A stretch of 64,000 nucleotides of DNA from Dehalococcoidia bacterium (GTDB lineage: Bacteria > Chloroflexota > Dehalococcoidia > Tepidiformales > Tepidiformaceae), in assembly GCA_003104995.1 (NCBI GenBank), contig PQAO01000013.1, positions 99,165-163,164 of the forward strand, in the 5' to 3' direction. The notes under the pieces are model-generated. The model had not been told where the DNA came from and did no database searches. It saw only the letters and a program-made list of their open reading frames with translations. This document shows, piece by piece, positions 17,286 to 25,881 of this stretch. Each line of letters begins with the position of its first letter. Positions within the stretch are counted from its first letter, which is position 1. The translations under genes and the position numbers were made by a program.

Positions 17286-17921
17286 GTGAATAGCGTCATC
17301 CTCGTCAACGGTCCCGGTGGCCAGGGCAGAGTGGTCCTCGATGCGCTCCAGGCCTCCGGCCGCCACGTCACCGGTGTGCTCGACGACATCCTGCAACCCG
17401 GCGCGACCGTCCTCGGCGCCGATGTACTCGGACCCGTGTCTTCATGGAAGCGCCGGCTCGACGCCGGTTATGAGTTGGTCGTCGTCACGGGCAACCCGGC
17501 ACTCCGCCGCGACCTCGCGGAGGACATCCTGGCCGCCGGGGGCCTGCTCGCCCGGGTCGTCCACCCGTCGGCAACCGTCTCGCGCCATGCGAGCCTCGGG
17601 CGCGGGGTCATCATCCTCGCCGGCTCCGTCGTCGGCCCCGATGCCACCATCGGCGACTACGCGCTCCTCAACGCCAACTGCGCGGTCGACCACGACTGTG
17701 TCCTCGGCTCGGGCGTTACCTTCGGCCCGGGAGTCACGCTCGCCGGGGTCGTCACCGTCGGCGATAGCGCCTTCATCGGTGCCGGCGCCACCATCATGCC
17801 CGGCGTCACCATCGGTGAGAACGCGGTTGTCGGCGCGGGCTCCGTCGTCATCCGCCCGGTCCCCGCGGGCGCCACGGTGGCCGGAAACCCGGCCAGGCCG
17901 CTCGCCGGGAGGTCTGCGTAA
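17286..17921 (+). CDS. NeuD-like sugar O-acyltransferase (left-handed beta-helix)
   Basis: A 211-residue protein with an N-terminal Rossmann-like PglD/NeuD domain (SVILVNGPGGQGRVVLDAL) and a C-terminal hexapeptide-repeat beta helix (repeats such as VVGPDATIGDYALLN, TIMPGVTIGENAVVGAGS). The family acetylates amino sugars or sialic acids for surface glycans. No glycan biosynthesis genes lie beside it in this window, so its pathway is open. GTG start, apparently leaderless. Confidence 0.85.
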   Translation: MNSVILVNGPGGQGRVVLDALQASGRHVTGVLDDILQPGATVLGADVLGPVSSWKRRLDAGYELVVVTGNPALRRDLAEDILAAGGLLARVVHPSATVSRHASLGRGVIILAGSVVGPDATIGDYALLNANCAVDHDCVLGSGVTFGPGVTLAGVVTVGDSAFIGAGATIMPGVTIGENAVVGAGSVVIRPVPAGATVAGNPARPLAGRSA

Positions 17922-17928
17922 CCCCCGC

Positions 17929-19251
17929 CTACTCGGTCCTGGCGAACGCCCGCTCCAGGTCCGCCCGGTGGTCCGGGTGGGCGATGTGGATGAGCTCCCG
18001 GGCACGCTGGCGGTCGCTTTTCCCGAACAGGCTCGCCACCCCGAACTCCGTCACCACGTAGTCCGCGAACTGCCGTGGCACCGTCACCACCGTCCCCGGC
18101 GGATGCTGCGCGACAATCCGGCTGACCGATTCCTCTTTCGCCGCCGCGGGCAGGATCGTCACGCTCCGGCCGTTCTTCGCCAGGGTCGCGCCGATCACGA
18201 ACTCCAGCTGCCCGCCCGGCCCGCTCCACATGTCCGCCCCGATCGACTCGGCCGCAATCTGCCCGGTCAGGTCTACCGTCATCGCGTTGTTGATCGCCAC
18301 CATGTTGTCGTGCGCCGCGATGAGCTGGATGTCGTTGGTGTAGTGCACCTCATGCACCTCGTACACCGGGTTTTCGTGGATGAAGTCGATCTCCTCCGGA
18401 GTCGTCGCCGAAAGCGCCGTGGCAACGAACTTCCCCGGGTGACGGCTCTTCCGCGACCCCGTGATCACTCCCTTATAGACCAGGTCGTTGAGCCCCGGCG
18501 TCGAAACCTCGCTGTGCACGCCCAGGTCCACCAGCCCGTCGAACGCCCCGTTTTTCGCCAGTTGCAGCGTCATCATCCCGGTCCCGATCTGGATGGTGTC
18601 GCCGTGCTTCACGATCTCGTTGATGTAGCCCGCGATCGCCTTCGGAAATGGCGTTGCATCCCGCGCCAGCCGTGCCGGAGCCGTCTCGCCGCCATCCACG
18701 AACGCGTCGATCTCCGAGACGTGGATCCGGTTCGTGCCGCCCGTCTGCGGATACCCCGGGAACACCTCCGCCAGCACCGTCCGCGCCCGCTGCGCGTACG
18801 ACAGCTTGTTCCAGAGGCTCGTCCCGAAACTGCAGAACCCGAACCGGTCCGGCGGGGAAACGCCGATCAGCGTGACATCGCAGCCGAACACGCCGCCGCC
18901 CCGCTCGTCCTCCGGTTTGAACCGCCGGCTGAACGGCACCGACACAAAGTCCGTCGCGCCCCGCAGCATCGACTGGCGCGCGATCGCCGTGTTGAACAGC
19001 TCCACGTGTGTCCGGAACGCCGGGTGTCCCGGCTCGTACCAGCCCGGGTCGACAAACGGCGCGCATGAGAGGATGTCGATGTCGCTCAGCTCGTCCCGCC
19101 GGTCCCAGATCGCGTGGCACAGGTTTGGCGTAATCGAACCGATGGGGATGACGATGGTGTCGCCCGGGCGCACGAGTGCGGCCGCCTCGGCGGGCTCCAC
19201 CAGCTTCGATGCGTAGTCTTCGGGCCAGTTGGCGTAGCGGGAGTCGTTCAT
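17929..19251 (-). CDS. Acetyl-CoA hydrolase/4-hydroxybutyrate CoA-transferase family protein
   Basis: A 440-residue CoA-transferase of the Cat1/AtoA-like acetyl-CoA hydrolase family. N-terminal LVRPGDTIVIPIGSITPN and C-terminal MWSGPGGQLEFVIGA, RIVAQHPPGTVVTVPRQFAD and VVTEFGVASLFGKSDRQRA are diagnostic. The enzymes move CoA between carboxylic acids through a Glu-CoA intermediate. With the nearby acyl-CoA dehydrogenase and hydratase it hints at organic-acid metabolism, though they are not one operon. TATACT ends nine bases before the ATG. Confidence 0.9.
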   Translation of the reverse strand: MNDSRYANWPEDYASKLVEPAEAAALVRPGDTIVIPIGSITPNLCHAIWDRRDELSDIDILSCAPFVDPGWYEPGHPAFRTHVELFNTAIARQSMLRGATDFVSVPFSRRFKPEDERGGGVFGCDVTLIGVSPPDRFGFCSFGTSLWNKLSYAQRARTVLAEVFPGYPQTGGTNRIHVSEIDAFVDGGETAPARLARDATPFPKAIAGYINEIVKHGDTIQIGTGMMTLQLAKNGAFDGLVDLGVHSEVSTPGLNDLVYKGVITGSRKSRHPGKFVATALSATTPEEIDFIHENPVYEVHEVHYTNDIQLIAAHDNMVAINNAMTVDLTGQIAAESIGADMWSGPGGQLEFVIGATLAKNGRSVTILPAAAKEESVSRIVAQHPPGTVVTVPRQFADYVVTEFGVASLFGKSDRQRARELIHIAHPDHRADLERAFARTE

Positions 19252-19260
19252 GGAAGGCGA

Positions 19261-19266
19261 AGTATA
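19261..19266 (-). promoter_or_regulatory. -10-like element for CoA-transferase gene
   Basis: TATACT on the minus strand ends nine bases before the ATG at 19251. Only a weak purine-poor gap separates them. Confidence 0.5.
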
Positions 19267-19349
19267 CGTGGCTGCTCACGTTGCGGTTGGTCAGCGCGGC
19301 CCCCGCCGTGCCGGCACCCTGTTGCCCCGGATCTGCCACAATCTCACGC

Positions 19350-19910
19350 ATGACTCAGCCTCCCAACCTCCCCGGCATGGGCAACCCGCCCACCCTCCAG
19401 GCGCAGCTTTCCACCGTCACCGGCCGGGTCCTGCTCTACTGCGACCGGGCTGTCGAGGGCCTCACCGTGGAGCAGCTCTGCGACACCCGCGGCGGCGTCA
19501 CCAACAGCATCGGCTGGGACGTCTGGCACGTCGTCCGCACGATCGACAACATCATTCACTTCGTTTTCGATCGCGAGCAGCCGGTCTGGCTCAAGCACAG
19601 CTTTCACGAGCGCTGGAGCCTGCCCCGGGTCGACCAGGGCACCGGCCAGGACCCGGACGACGCCTACAGCATGAGATTCCCACCGCCGGAGGAGTTCAAC
19701 ACCTACACCCTGGCGGTGCTCGAAGCGATCGTCCCGCGGATCGCCACCATGAGCGATGCGTACCTCGCCGAGGTCCAGGCCATCCGCCCGTGGGGCCCCA
19801 TCCCCCGCGTGGAGGCGATCCTTCACGGCCTCATCGGCCATGGGAACGGCCACCTCGGCCGTGCCAGCTACGCTCGCACCCTCTTCGGCCTCAAAGGCCT
19901 CCCCTACTGA
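19350..19910 (+). CDS. DinB-like four-helix protein
   Basis: A 186-residue protein of the DinB/mycothiol-dependent enzyme fold. The pattern of a first-helix region (LQAQLSTVTGRVLLYCDRAV), a middle His (DVWHVVRTIDN) and a C-terminal H-x3-H (GHGNGHLGRASYARTLFG) fits the metal-binding triad of this family. Such enzymes use a thiol cofactor or have unknown roles. The ATG at 19350 is preceded by CACAAT seven bases upstream. Confidence 0.75.
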   Translation: MTQPPNLPGMGNPPTLQAQLSTVTGRVLLYCDRAVEGLTVEQLCDTRGGVTNSIGWDVWHVVRTIDNIIHFVFDREQPVWLKHSFHERWSLPRVDQGTGQDPDDAYSMRFPPPEEFNTYTLAVLEAIVPRIATMSDAYLAEVQAIRPWGPIPRVEAILHGLIGHGNGHLGRASYARTLFGLKGLPY

Positions 19911-19934
19911 TCACCCGGGACGAAAGGGGGCGCT

Positions 19935-21305
19935 TCACTTCCTGGCCAACGTCTCCAGCGCTCGCCTCGTGGCCGGCTCGGCCCGCACCGCCCGCAGCAC
20001 GCTCACGGCAAAGATCGCGATCGCCAGCCACGCGAGCGCTCCCGCCGTCGCCGCCGAGTGCATGCGCGCGTCATAGCTGATCTGCTCCGCCAGCAGCGCC
20101 GAGCCCCCCCGCAACACCAGCGCCCCCAGCAAGAGCCAGAACGGCGCCCGCTCGTAGAGCTTCGGCACCCCGGACTCGGTCCGTTCGAGCGCGAATACCG
20201 GCGCCACCAGCCGGGCCATCCCCAGGATCAGCATCGTCACGAGCCCGATACCCACCACGTGCCGCGCCGCGTCGCGCGCCGCAAACTCGGCGTACTCGGC
20301 ATCCAGCGCCGTCTGTGCGCCGGCCCACACCAGCAAAACCCCGGCAACCACCGCCGCGATGTTCGCCCCCAGCACGAACCGCGCCGCCGGCTTCGCGCGT
20401 GGCCGCAGCCGCTTCGCCTGCCCCCACACCGACCCCGCGATCACCGGCAGCCAGACCATCCCCGCCCCGGCAAGCGCCATCCCTGAGCCGCTCAACCGGG
20501 CTGCCGTCTCACCTTCGAAGAGCAGCGAGAGCGCCACCAGCGCGGCCCCCGCGTTGTACGCCACACCGGGCACCACCGCCTGCCGCCACGTTGGCGTCTT
20601 CCGGCCGAAGAAGATCGGCACACTCCGGCTCTGCACGCTCCAGATGAAGTTCCCGATCGGCCCGAGCAACACCACCCAGGTCATCACGTCGTCCCACGCC
20701 ACCGGCGCGAGCCCTTCGTTCCTCGCCGCCCGCACCCCCCACGCCAACAGCATCGCTGCCAGCACTGCCCACCACGCCGTCCCCGCCCACGCGAAGTACC
20801 GCCACGGGTCGCGCGCCTTGCGCCCCTTCCCCAGCGTCCACGCCAGGATCGCTGCGACCCCGGCCGCCCCAACCGCCGAAAGCACGCCGATCGCCGCGGC
20901 CGTAGCTTCCGCCAGGGTCCCCGTTGCCCACGGTTGCAGTGTCATCCTGAGTGCCACCGGCAGACCCAGAGCAGCCAGTAGCGGCAGGGTGACGTTCCGC
21001 CCCACCGGCGGCCGCCCCGCGAACCGCGGCATCAGCCGCACCGCCATGCCCGCGACGAACAACCCCGCCCAGCCCTGCACCTGCACCCACCCGTGCGCCT
21101 GGATCAGCCACGGGACCCGGCCCTGCCCGCCCACCGCTCCCGTTGCCGCCAGCGGCATCCAGACCGCCATGAGGAATCCGCCGCCAAGTGCCGCCGCAAG
21201 CGCCGCCGCGATAAACCCCAGGTAGGAGCGGTCCTCCACTGCCGGCGTCACGCCGGCATTCCGGGAGAGTGGTGGTTCGAGCGCGATCTCGTCCGCATTC
21301 GCCAT
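19935..21305 (-). CDS. NnrS-like polytopic membrane protein
   Basis: A 456-residue integral membrane protein with about 12 hydrophobic segments. An early IQAHGWVQVQGWAGLFVAGM segment with a conserved His resembles the NnrS family, linked in other bacteria to nitric-oxide stress and heme-copper proteins. Other histidines occur in ARHVVGIGLV. No denitrification genes are in view, so the role is open. Converges with the DinB-like gene, 24 bases apart. Confidence 0.65.
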   Translation of the reverse strand: MANADEIALEPPLSRNAGVTPAVEDRSYLGFIAAALAAALGGGFLMAVWMPLAATGAVGGQGRVPWLIQAHGWVQVQGWAGLFVAGMAVRLMPRFAGRPPVGRNVTLPLLAALGLPVALRMTLQPWATGTLAEATAAAIGVLSAVGAAGVAAILAWTLGKGRKARDPWRYFAWAGTAWWAVLAAMLLAWGVRAARNEGLAPVAWDDVMTWVVLLGPIGNFIWSVQSRSVPIFFGRKTPTWRQAVVPGVAYNAGAALVALSLLFEGETAARLSGSGMALAGAGMVWLPVIAGSVWGQAKRLRPRAKPAARFVLGANIAAVVAGVLLVWAGAQTALDAEYAEFAARDAARHVVGIGLVTMLILGMARLVAPVFALERTESGVPKLYERAPFWLLLGALVLRGGSALLAEQISYDARMHSAATAGALAWLAIAIFAVSVLRAVRAEPATRRALETLARK

Positions 21306-21440
21306 ACAGTCAGTTCGCGCCGCGGGCGCGGATGCGAGTTCCGGTCGGTGTCATGCTGCCAGTCTACCGGCGCGGGCGGTCATGGGGGGGCCGGTGCTGT
21401 CTTTGGGAGGCGCATCCGGGGATGCCCGCGCCCATGGCGT

Positions 21441-21794
21441 CTACGCGACGAAGAAGTTGACCGTCTGTTCGAGTTCGTCGAGGTCGAACGGCTTCGGCAG
21501 CACGCGGGCCACCCGCCGTGTCCGTGGGTCATCCTGCTCCAGCGTGCCCTCACCGGTCATGAGCACCACCGGCGGTACCGGCCCGCCAGACTGTTCGAGC
21601 GAGCTCACGACCCGCATCCCATCGCCATCGGCCAAATTCAGGTCCAGGAGCACAAGGTCGAACGTGCCGGCCGCGAGCTGTTCCATGGCCTCGGCCGCAC
21701 TCTGGACCCCCACCACATCGTGCCCGGCATTCGCCAGCACCTGCTTGATGAGGCGCGAGATGGTCCGTTCGTCTTCCGCAAGCAGAATCTTCAT
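21441..21794 (-). CDS. Stand-alone response regulator receiver protein
   Basis: A 117-residue receiver domain: AEDE acidic site (7-9), Asp51 (LVLLDLNL), VVLMTGEG and the conserved Lys in RVLPKPFD. There is no output domain. It starts four bases after the stop of the kinase-like gene upstream and is surely co-translated with it. Downstream signalling must pass through another protein. Confidence 0.85.
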   Translation of the reverse strand: MKILLAEDERTISRLIKQVLANAGHDVVGVQSAAEAMEQLAAGTFDLVLLDLNLADGDGMRVVSSLEQSGGPVPPVVLMTGEGTLEQDDPRTRRVARVLPKPFDLDELEQTVNFFVA

Positions 21795-21798
21795 CGGT

Positions 21799-22482
21799 TC
21801 AACCACGCGAACCGCCCCCATTCGCCTGCAGCGGTAACGCGACAGTGAATGTCGCGTATCGCTCGGCTCGCGCAGAGTGTACGGACCCGGCCATTGCTAG
21901 CACAAGCTGCCGCGCCCGAAAAAATGAGAATCCAGCATCCGCGCCGATCGCCCGCGGGTCTCCCCCCGGCTCCCCGCTCGTGAACCTGAGCACCACGGCC
22001 TCGCTCCCGGCTTCCGATTCAAGCCGGACCAGCCCGCTCCCATCTCCGAGCCGGTTGGCCGATTGCGCAAATCCGGCAATCGTCCGGACCAGCCGGGGCG
22101 CATCCCACGGGCCCTGCAACGTTTCTTCGGACTCCACCGCCAGCTCCGGGTGGCCGTCGAGCAACTCCTGCGCCGCCGCGATCGCGCTTCCGAGGTCGCA
22201 CGGGCCGGTCGCCAGTGTCAGGCGGCCCCGCTCCAGCCGCGAGGTCTCCTGCAGATCGTCAGCAAGAGACTGCAGGTCTTCCACCGAGACCCGCAGCATG
22301 TCTGCCAGCTCGGCATCCAGGATCAGCTGGCCGTCCTGCGCCTGCCTCCGGGCGAGCTCCATCACCATCTTGATCGAGGTCAGCGGCGTGCGGATTTCGT
22401 GCGCGAACGCGCCGAGCGACTCCCGCCGGAAGTGCTCTGCATCCTCAAACTCACCCGATCGCTCGATGGTCGCCATTTGCAC
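21799..22482 (-). CDS. Histidine kinase-like protein with degenerate ATPase domain
   Basis: A 227-residue soluble kinase-like protein without membrane segments or input domain. The H-box is intact (FAHEIRTPLTSIKM, His28). The catalytic part is unusual: the N-box position reads TIAGFAQSANRLG instead of an N-x-x-x-NA pattern, and no DxGxG is visible before GFSFFRARQLVLAMAG, which aligns with the usual GLGLxIxRxIV element. It may be catalytically weak or dead and act as a phosphotransfer scaffold for the receiver next to it. The GTG start is preceded by CATACT eight bases upstream. Confidence 0.75.
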   Translation of the reverse strand: MQMATIERSGEFEDAEHFRRESLGAFAHEIRTPLTSIKMVMELARRQAQDGQLILDAELADMLRVSVEDLQSLADDLQETSRLERGRLTLATGPCDLGSAIAAAQELLDGHPELAVESEETLQGPWDAPRLVRTIAGFAQSANRLGDGSGLVRLESEAGSEAVVLRFTSGEPGGDPRAIGADAGFSFFRARQLVLAMAGSVHSARAERYATFTVALPLQANGGGSRG

Positions 22483-22529
22483 CCGCCGAAAGTATGCCCG
22501 TTTCGGAAGCGCCGCAATAAGGAAACGCC

Positions 22530-23483
22530 CTATGCGATTTCCCCGTGCGGGCCGCTCTCTGCCAGCGGGACCATCGTGATACTACCCCCGCCGGTCCCTC
22601 GTGGGCTAAGTCCCGGTCCCCGCGCGGAGTTCGCTTGCTCCTCCGCATGGTACGAACTCCGCACCAGCGGCCCCGCCTCCACGTGCCGGAACCCCATCGC
22701 ATTCGCCGCCACCTTGAGATCGGCGAACTCCTCCGGGCTCCAGTAGCGCGCGATGGGGAGGTGCGCCGGCGTTGGCTGCAAATACTGGCCCACGGTCAGC
22801 ACCTCGACGCCGTGTGCCGCCAGGTCTTCGAATACCTGCAGTAACTCGGCCTTCGTCTCGCCCAGCCCAACCATCAGGCCGCTCTTGCTCACCGTCCCGG
22901 GGTCCAGCTCCTTTGCTCGCTTCAGCAGCTCAAGCGACCTCGAGTACACGGCCTGGGGACGCACCTCGCGATAGAGCCGCGGCACGGTTTCGGTGTTGTG
23001 GTTCAGGATTTCAGGTTGCGCTGCAAGCACTGTGCTCAGCGCTGCCCAATCGCCCTTGAAGTCGGGAATCAGTACCTCGATCGTCGTCTCCGGTGAGAGC
23101 TGCCGGGTCCAGCGGATTGTCTCCGCGAAGATACCCGCGCCGCCATCCGGCAGTTCGTCGCGGTTCACGCTCGTAATCACCGCGTGGCGCAATCCCATCC
23201 GCTGGATCGCCAGGGCCACCCGCCGCGGCTCGCCCGTGTCCACCGTCCCCGGCCGCCCGGTCTTCACCGCGCAGAACCCGCACGAACGCGTGCACGTATC
23301 CCCGAGGATCATGAAGGTCGCCGTACCCCGGCTCCAGCATTCGCCGATGTTCGGGCAGCGCGCTTCTTCGCAGACGGTGTGGAGTTCCTGGCTCCGCATC
23401 AGCTCTTGCAGTTCGCCGAACTTCCCGCCCGTTGGGAAGCGCACGCGAAGCCAGGGCGGCCGTTCCGGGTGCCGAATTGCCAT
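22530..23483 (-). CDS. lipA: Lipoyl synthase
   Basis: A 317-residue radical-SAM enzyme that inserts two sulfurs into octanoyl groups on E2 and GcvH proteins. Both iron-sulfur motifs are present: the auxiliary cluster [12 protein letters not shown] and the radical-SAM cluster CTRSCGFC. The sequence TVGQYLQPT and the late [30 protein letters not shown] are typical. The ATG at 23483 follows CACAAT. No lipB is in view. Confidence 0.96.
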   Translation of the reverse strand: MAIRHPERPPWLRVRFPTGGKFGELQELMRSQELHTVCEEARCPNIGECWSRGTATFMILGDTCTRSCGFCAVKTGRPGTVDTGEPRRVALAIQRMGLRHAVITSVNRDELPDGGAGIFAETIRWTRQLSPETTIEVLIPDFKGDWAALSTVLAAQPEILNHNTETVPRLYREVRPQAVYSRSLELLKRAKELDPGTVSKSGLMVGLGETKAELLQVFEDLAAHGVEVLTVGQYLQPTPAHLPIARYWSPEEFADLKVAANAMGFRHVEAGPLVRSSYHAEEQANSARGPGLSPRGTGGGSITMVPLAESGPHGEIA

Positions 23484-23526
23484 ACTTCGATTGTGGCTGC
23501 TGGCGCCGGGCCTGTCGATCCGCCGC

Positions 23527-24036
23527 TTACCGCCGCGAGGTGGCCACCACCGCGGCGACCTTCTCATCCACTCCCCCGAACCACTCCCGGTAGTCGCTCA
23601 CGTTCCGCATGCGCACTGCCTCGCGCCCGGCAGCCGTGTGTTCGATAAGCGCGGCCAGCGCCGCATCGAACTTCTGGTCGAACTCAGCCAGCGAGGCCGC
23701 CGGGGCGGATAGCTCCTGGAGGCCCCGGGCCGTGCAAATCGTTTCGTCCGCATACGCGATGAAGTCTGGCCGGAACTCCTCCCGCCGGTAGAAAGTGTCT
23801 TCGGCGTACTTCGCGCGCAGTTCCTCCCGCGCGCTGTACAGAGCGCCCGCCCCATTCCGGATCCGCGAGAAGTAGGCCTGGACCGAAACTGCCCCCTGCG
23901 TCGTGCGAGATGTCGGCAGCGGCGCTGGTGTCGCGCACACGGGTTCCTCCGGGATCCCGCTGGCCGGAGTCCCGCATGCCGTTGCGGCCAGCGCCATCAC
24001 CGCCAGTGCCGCAGCCCCGAGCCAGCCGCCCATCAT
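23527..24036 (-). CDS. Hypothetical lipoprotein
   Basis: A 169-residue protein with a signal peptide ending in the lipobox LAATAC, so it is likely a lipid-anchored exported protein. The mature part is helical and charged ([22 protein letters not shown]...), with no known domain recognised. It overlaps the upstream rdgB stop region by four bases (ATGA), indicating co-translation. Confidence 0.7.
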   Translation of the reverse strand: MMGGWLGAAALAVMALAATACGTPASGIPEEPVCATPAPLPTSRTTQGAVSVQAYFSRIRNGAGALYSAREELRAKYAEDTFYRREEFRPDFIAYADETICTARGLQELSAPAASLAEFDQKFDAALAALIEHTAAGREAVRMRNVSDYREWFGGVDEKVAAVVATSRR

Positions 24037-24665
24037 CCGCCACGCTCCAACAGGTGAGCGGCTGCCGCCTTCACTGCCTGCGCCCGGTGGCTGATCCGGT
24101 CTTTTTCCTCATCGCTCACTTCCGCCTGCGTCCGCCCATCCTCCAGGACGAACACCGGGTCATACCCGAACCCGCGCTCGCCCCGCGGCTCGCAACCGAT
24201 CTTCCCCTCCTGGACGCCTTCGAAGGTCACGGGCTCGCGCCCCGCCTCGCGAAACGCCACCGCGACTACCGCCCGGTACCGCGCGGTCCGCCGCTCCTGG
24301 GGCACCCCGGCCAGTTCGCTCAACAGCCACTGAACCCGCCCCCGGTCGTCCAGCCCGGGCCCACCGTAACGCGCCGAGTACATCCCCGGCCCGCCAGCGA
24401 GCGCATCGACCTCTATCCCCGAGTCATCCGCCAGGGCCATCATCCCACCCGCTGCCGCGAACGCCCGCGCTTTGATCACGGCGTTCTCGGCGTAGCTTGC
24501 GCCGTTTTCTTCGACGTCTATGGCGACGCCCAGCTCGGCCGGAGTCACCGCCACGAATCCGAACGGTTCGAGCAGCCTCCGGAACTCCCGCACCTTGCCC
24601 GGGTTGTTCGTCGCCAGCAATATCCGCCGGCCACTGTCCGCCGGTCCTCCCAGGTGAACTCCCAT
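24033..24665 (-). CDS. rdgB: Non-canonical purine NTP pyrophosphatase (RdgB/HAM1)
   Basis: A 210-residue house-cleaning enzyme that hydrolyses dITP/XTP to monophosphates. The signatures ILLATNNPGKVREF, ENGASYAENAVIKARAF, ALADDSGIEVDAL and GFGYDPVFV are complete. The ATG at 24665 is chosen over a longer frame because it leaves the usual short N-terminus. It is co-directional with a lipoprotein gene that it overlaps by four bases. Confidence 0.95.
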   Translation of the reverse strand: MGVHLGGPADSGRRILLATNNPGKVREFRRLLEPFGFVAVTPAELGVAIDVEENGASYAENAVIKARAFAAAGGMMALADDSGIEVDALAGGPGMYSARYGGPGLDDRGRVQWLLSELAGVPQERRTARYRAVVAVAFREAGREPVTFEGVQEGKIGCEPRGERGFGYDPVFVLEDGRTQAEVSDEEKDRISHRAQAVKAAAAHLLERGG

Positions 24666-24793
24666 CTGGAGAGTTTGGCCGAATCCGGGCATCCCGGGCA
24701 ACGGAAGGCAAGCCCGCCGTGCCTGCTCGCGCCGTGCCCTCACGCCTGTGCTAGAGTTCGCGCCCACACCTTTTGCCCGAGGCGGACAACCCT

Positions 24794-25831
24794 ATGAAAG
24801 CCATGGTCCTTCGCGGGAAGAGCCTTGCAGTCGAATCTGTCCAGCAGCCCGTGCCCGGTCCCGGACAGGTGCTCGCCAGGGTCTTGGCCTGCGGCATCTG
24901 CGGCTCCGACCTCCACGCCGCGAAGTACATGGACGACATGATCGCCGCCTCCCGGATGAGCGGAAGCGTCGCCTGGGACACCCAGGACCAGGACGCCGGC
25001 ATCGTGATGGGCCACGAGTTTGTCGCCGAAGTCGTCCAGGCCGGTCCGGGCGCCGAGGCCTGGGCGCCGGGCACGCGCGTCACCTCCATCCCCGTCCTGA
25101 TCGACCCCGCCGCGCCCAACGGCATGGTGGCGATCGGCTACAGCACGAAGTTCCCCGGCGCCTACAGCGAATACGTGCTCATGAGTGCCCCAATGCTCCT
25201 GAAGGTCCCCGATTCGGTCTCCGATCGCGTGGCCGCCACCACGGAGCCCTGCGCTGTCGGCCTCCACGCCGTCCGCGAAGCCCGCATGCAGCCCGGCGAA
25301 AGCGCCATCGTGATGGGCGCCGGCCCCATCGGCCTCATGACCCTCCTCTGGCTCAAGAAGGAAGGCGCCAAGCATGTGACGGTCTCCGAGTACGCGGCGC
25401 CCCGCCGCGCGCTCGCCAGCCAACTGGGTGCCGACCTCGTCGTCAACCCCGCCGAACAGGACCTCGCCGCCATCGCGCTCGAGGCCACAGGCGCTCCCAC
25501 GCCCGTCGTCTTCGAATGCGTCGGCGTTGAGGGCACCCTCCGCCAGGCGATGGAGCTCGCCGGACGCCTGGGCCGCGTCGTTGTCGTCGGCGTCTGCATG
25601 AAGGAAGACCGCATCTTTCCCATGGTGGGGATCAACAAGCAACTGACCCTCCAGTTCGTCCTCGGCTACACCCCGGCCGAGTACGCCGAGGCGCTTGCCG
25701 CCCTTGGTGATGGCAGCATCGATACCTCGCCGATGGTCACTCGCACCGTCGGTATCGATGAACTCCCATCTGCCTTCGAAGCCCTCGCCGACCCGCATGA
25801 TTGCAAGGTGGTATTGCTCCCAAACGGCTAG
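24794..25831 (+). CDS. Zinc-dependent alcohol dehydrogenase family protein
   Basis: A 345-residue MDR enzyme. The catalytic zinc region is present (CGICGSDLH with Cys36, and GHEF with His/Glu near 73-74). The Rossmann motif is in VMGAGPIGLMTLL. The four-Cys structural zinc loop common in ADHs is missing; instead residues 45-70 carry an unusual Asp/Met-rich insert. It likely oxidises an alcohol with NAD(P). The ATG at 24794 follows a GAGG site; a TTG at 24773 is an alternative. Confidence 0.87.
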   Translation: MKAMVLRGKSLAVESVQQPVPGPGQVLARVLACGICGSDLHAAKYMDDMIAASRMSGSVAWDTQDQDAGIVMGHEFVAEVVQAGPGAEAWAPGTRVTSIPVLIDPAAPNGMVAIGYSTKFPGAYSEYVLMSAPMLLKVPDSVSDRVAATTEPCAVGLHAVREARMQPGESAIVMGAGPIGLMTLLWLKKEGAKHVTVSEYAAPRRALASQLGADLVVNPAEQDLAAIALEATGAPTPVVFECVGVEGTLRQAMELAGRLGRVVVVGVCMKEDRIFPMVGINKQLTLQFVLGYTPAEYAEALAALGDGSIDTSPMVTRTVGIDELPSAFEALADPHDCKVVLLPNG

Positions 25832-25868
25832 AAATACCATCGCGCCTCCACGACTGCTCGCGCACCTG

Positions 25869-25874
25869 TAGTCT
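25869..25874 (+). promoter_or_regulatory. -10-like element for antiporter gene
   Basis: TAGTCT ends seven bases before the TTG start at 25882; there is no SD. Confidence 0.35.
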
Positions 25875-25881
25875 TTGAGCG

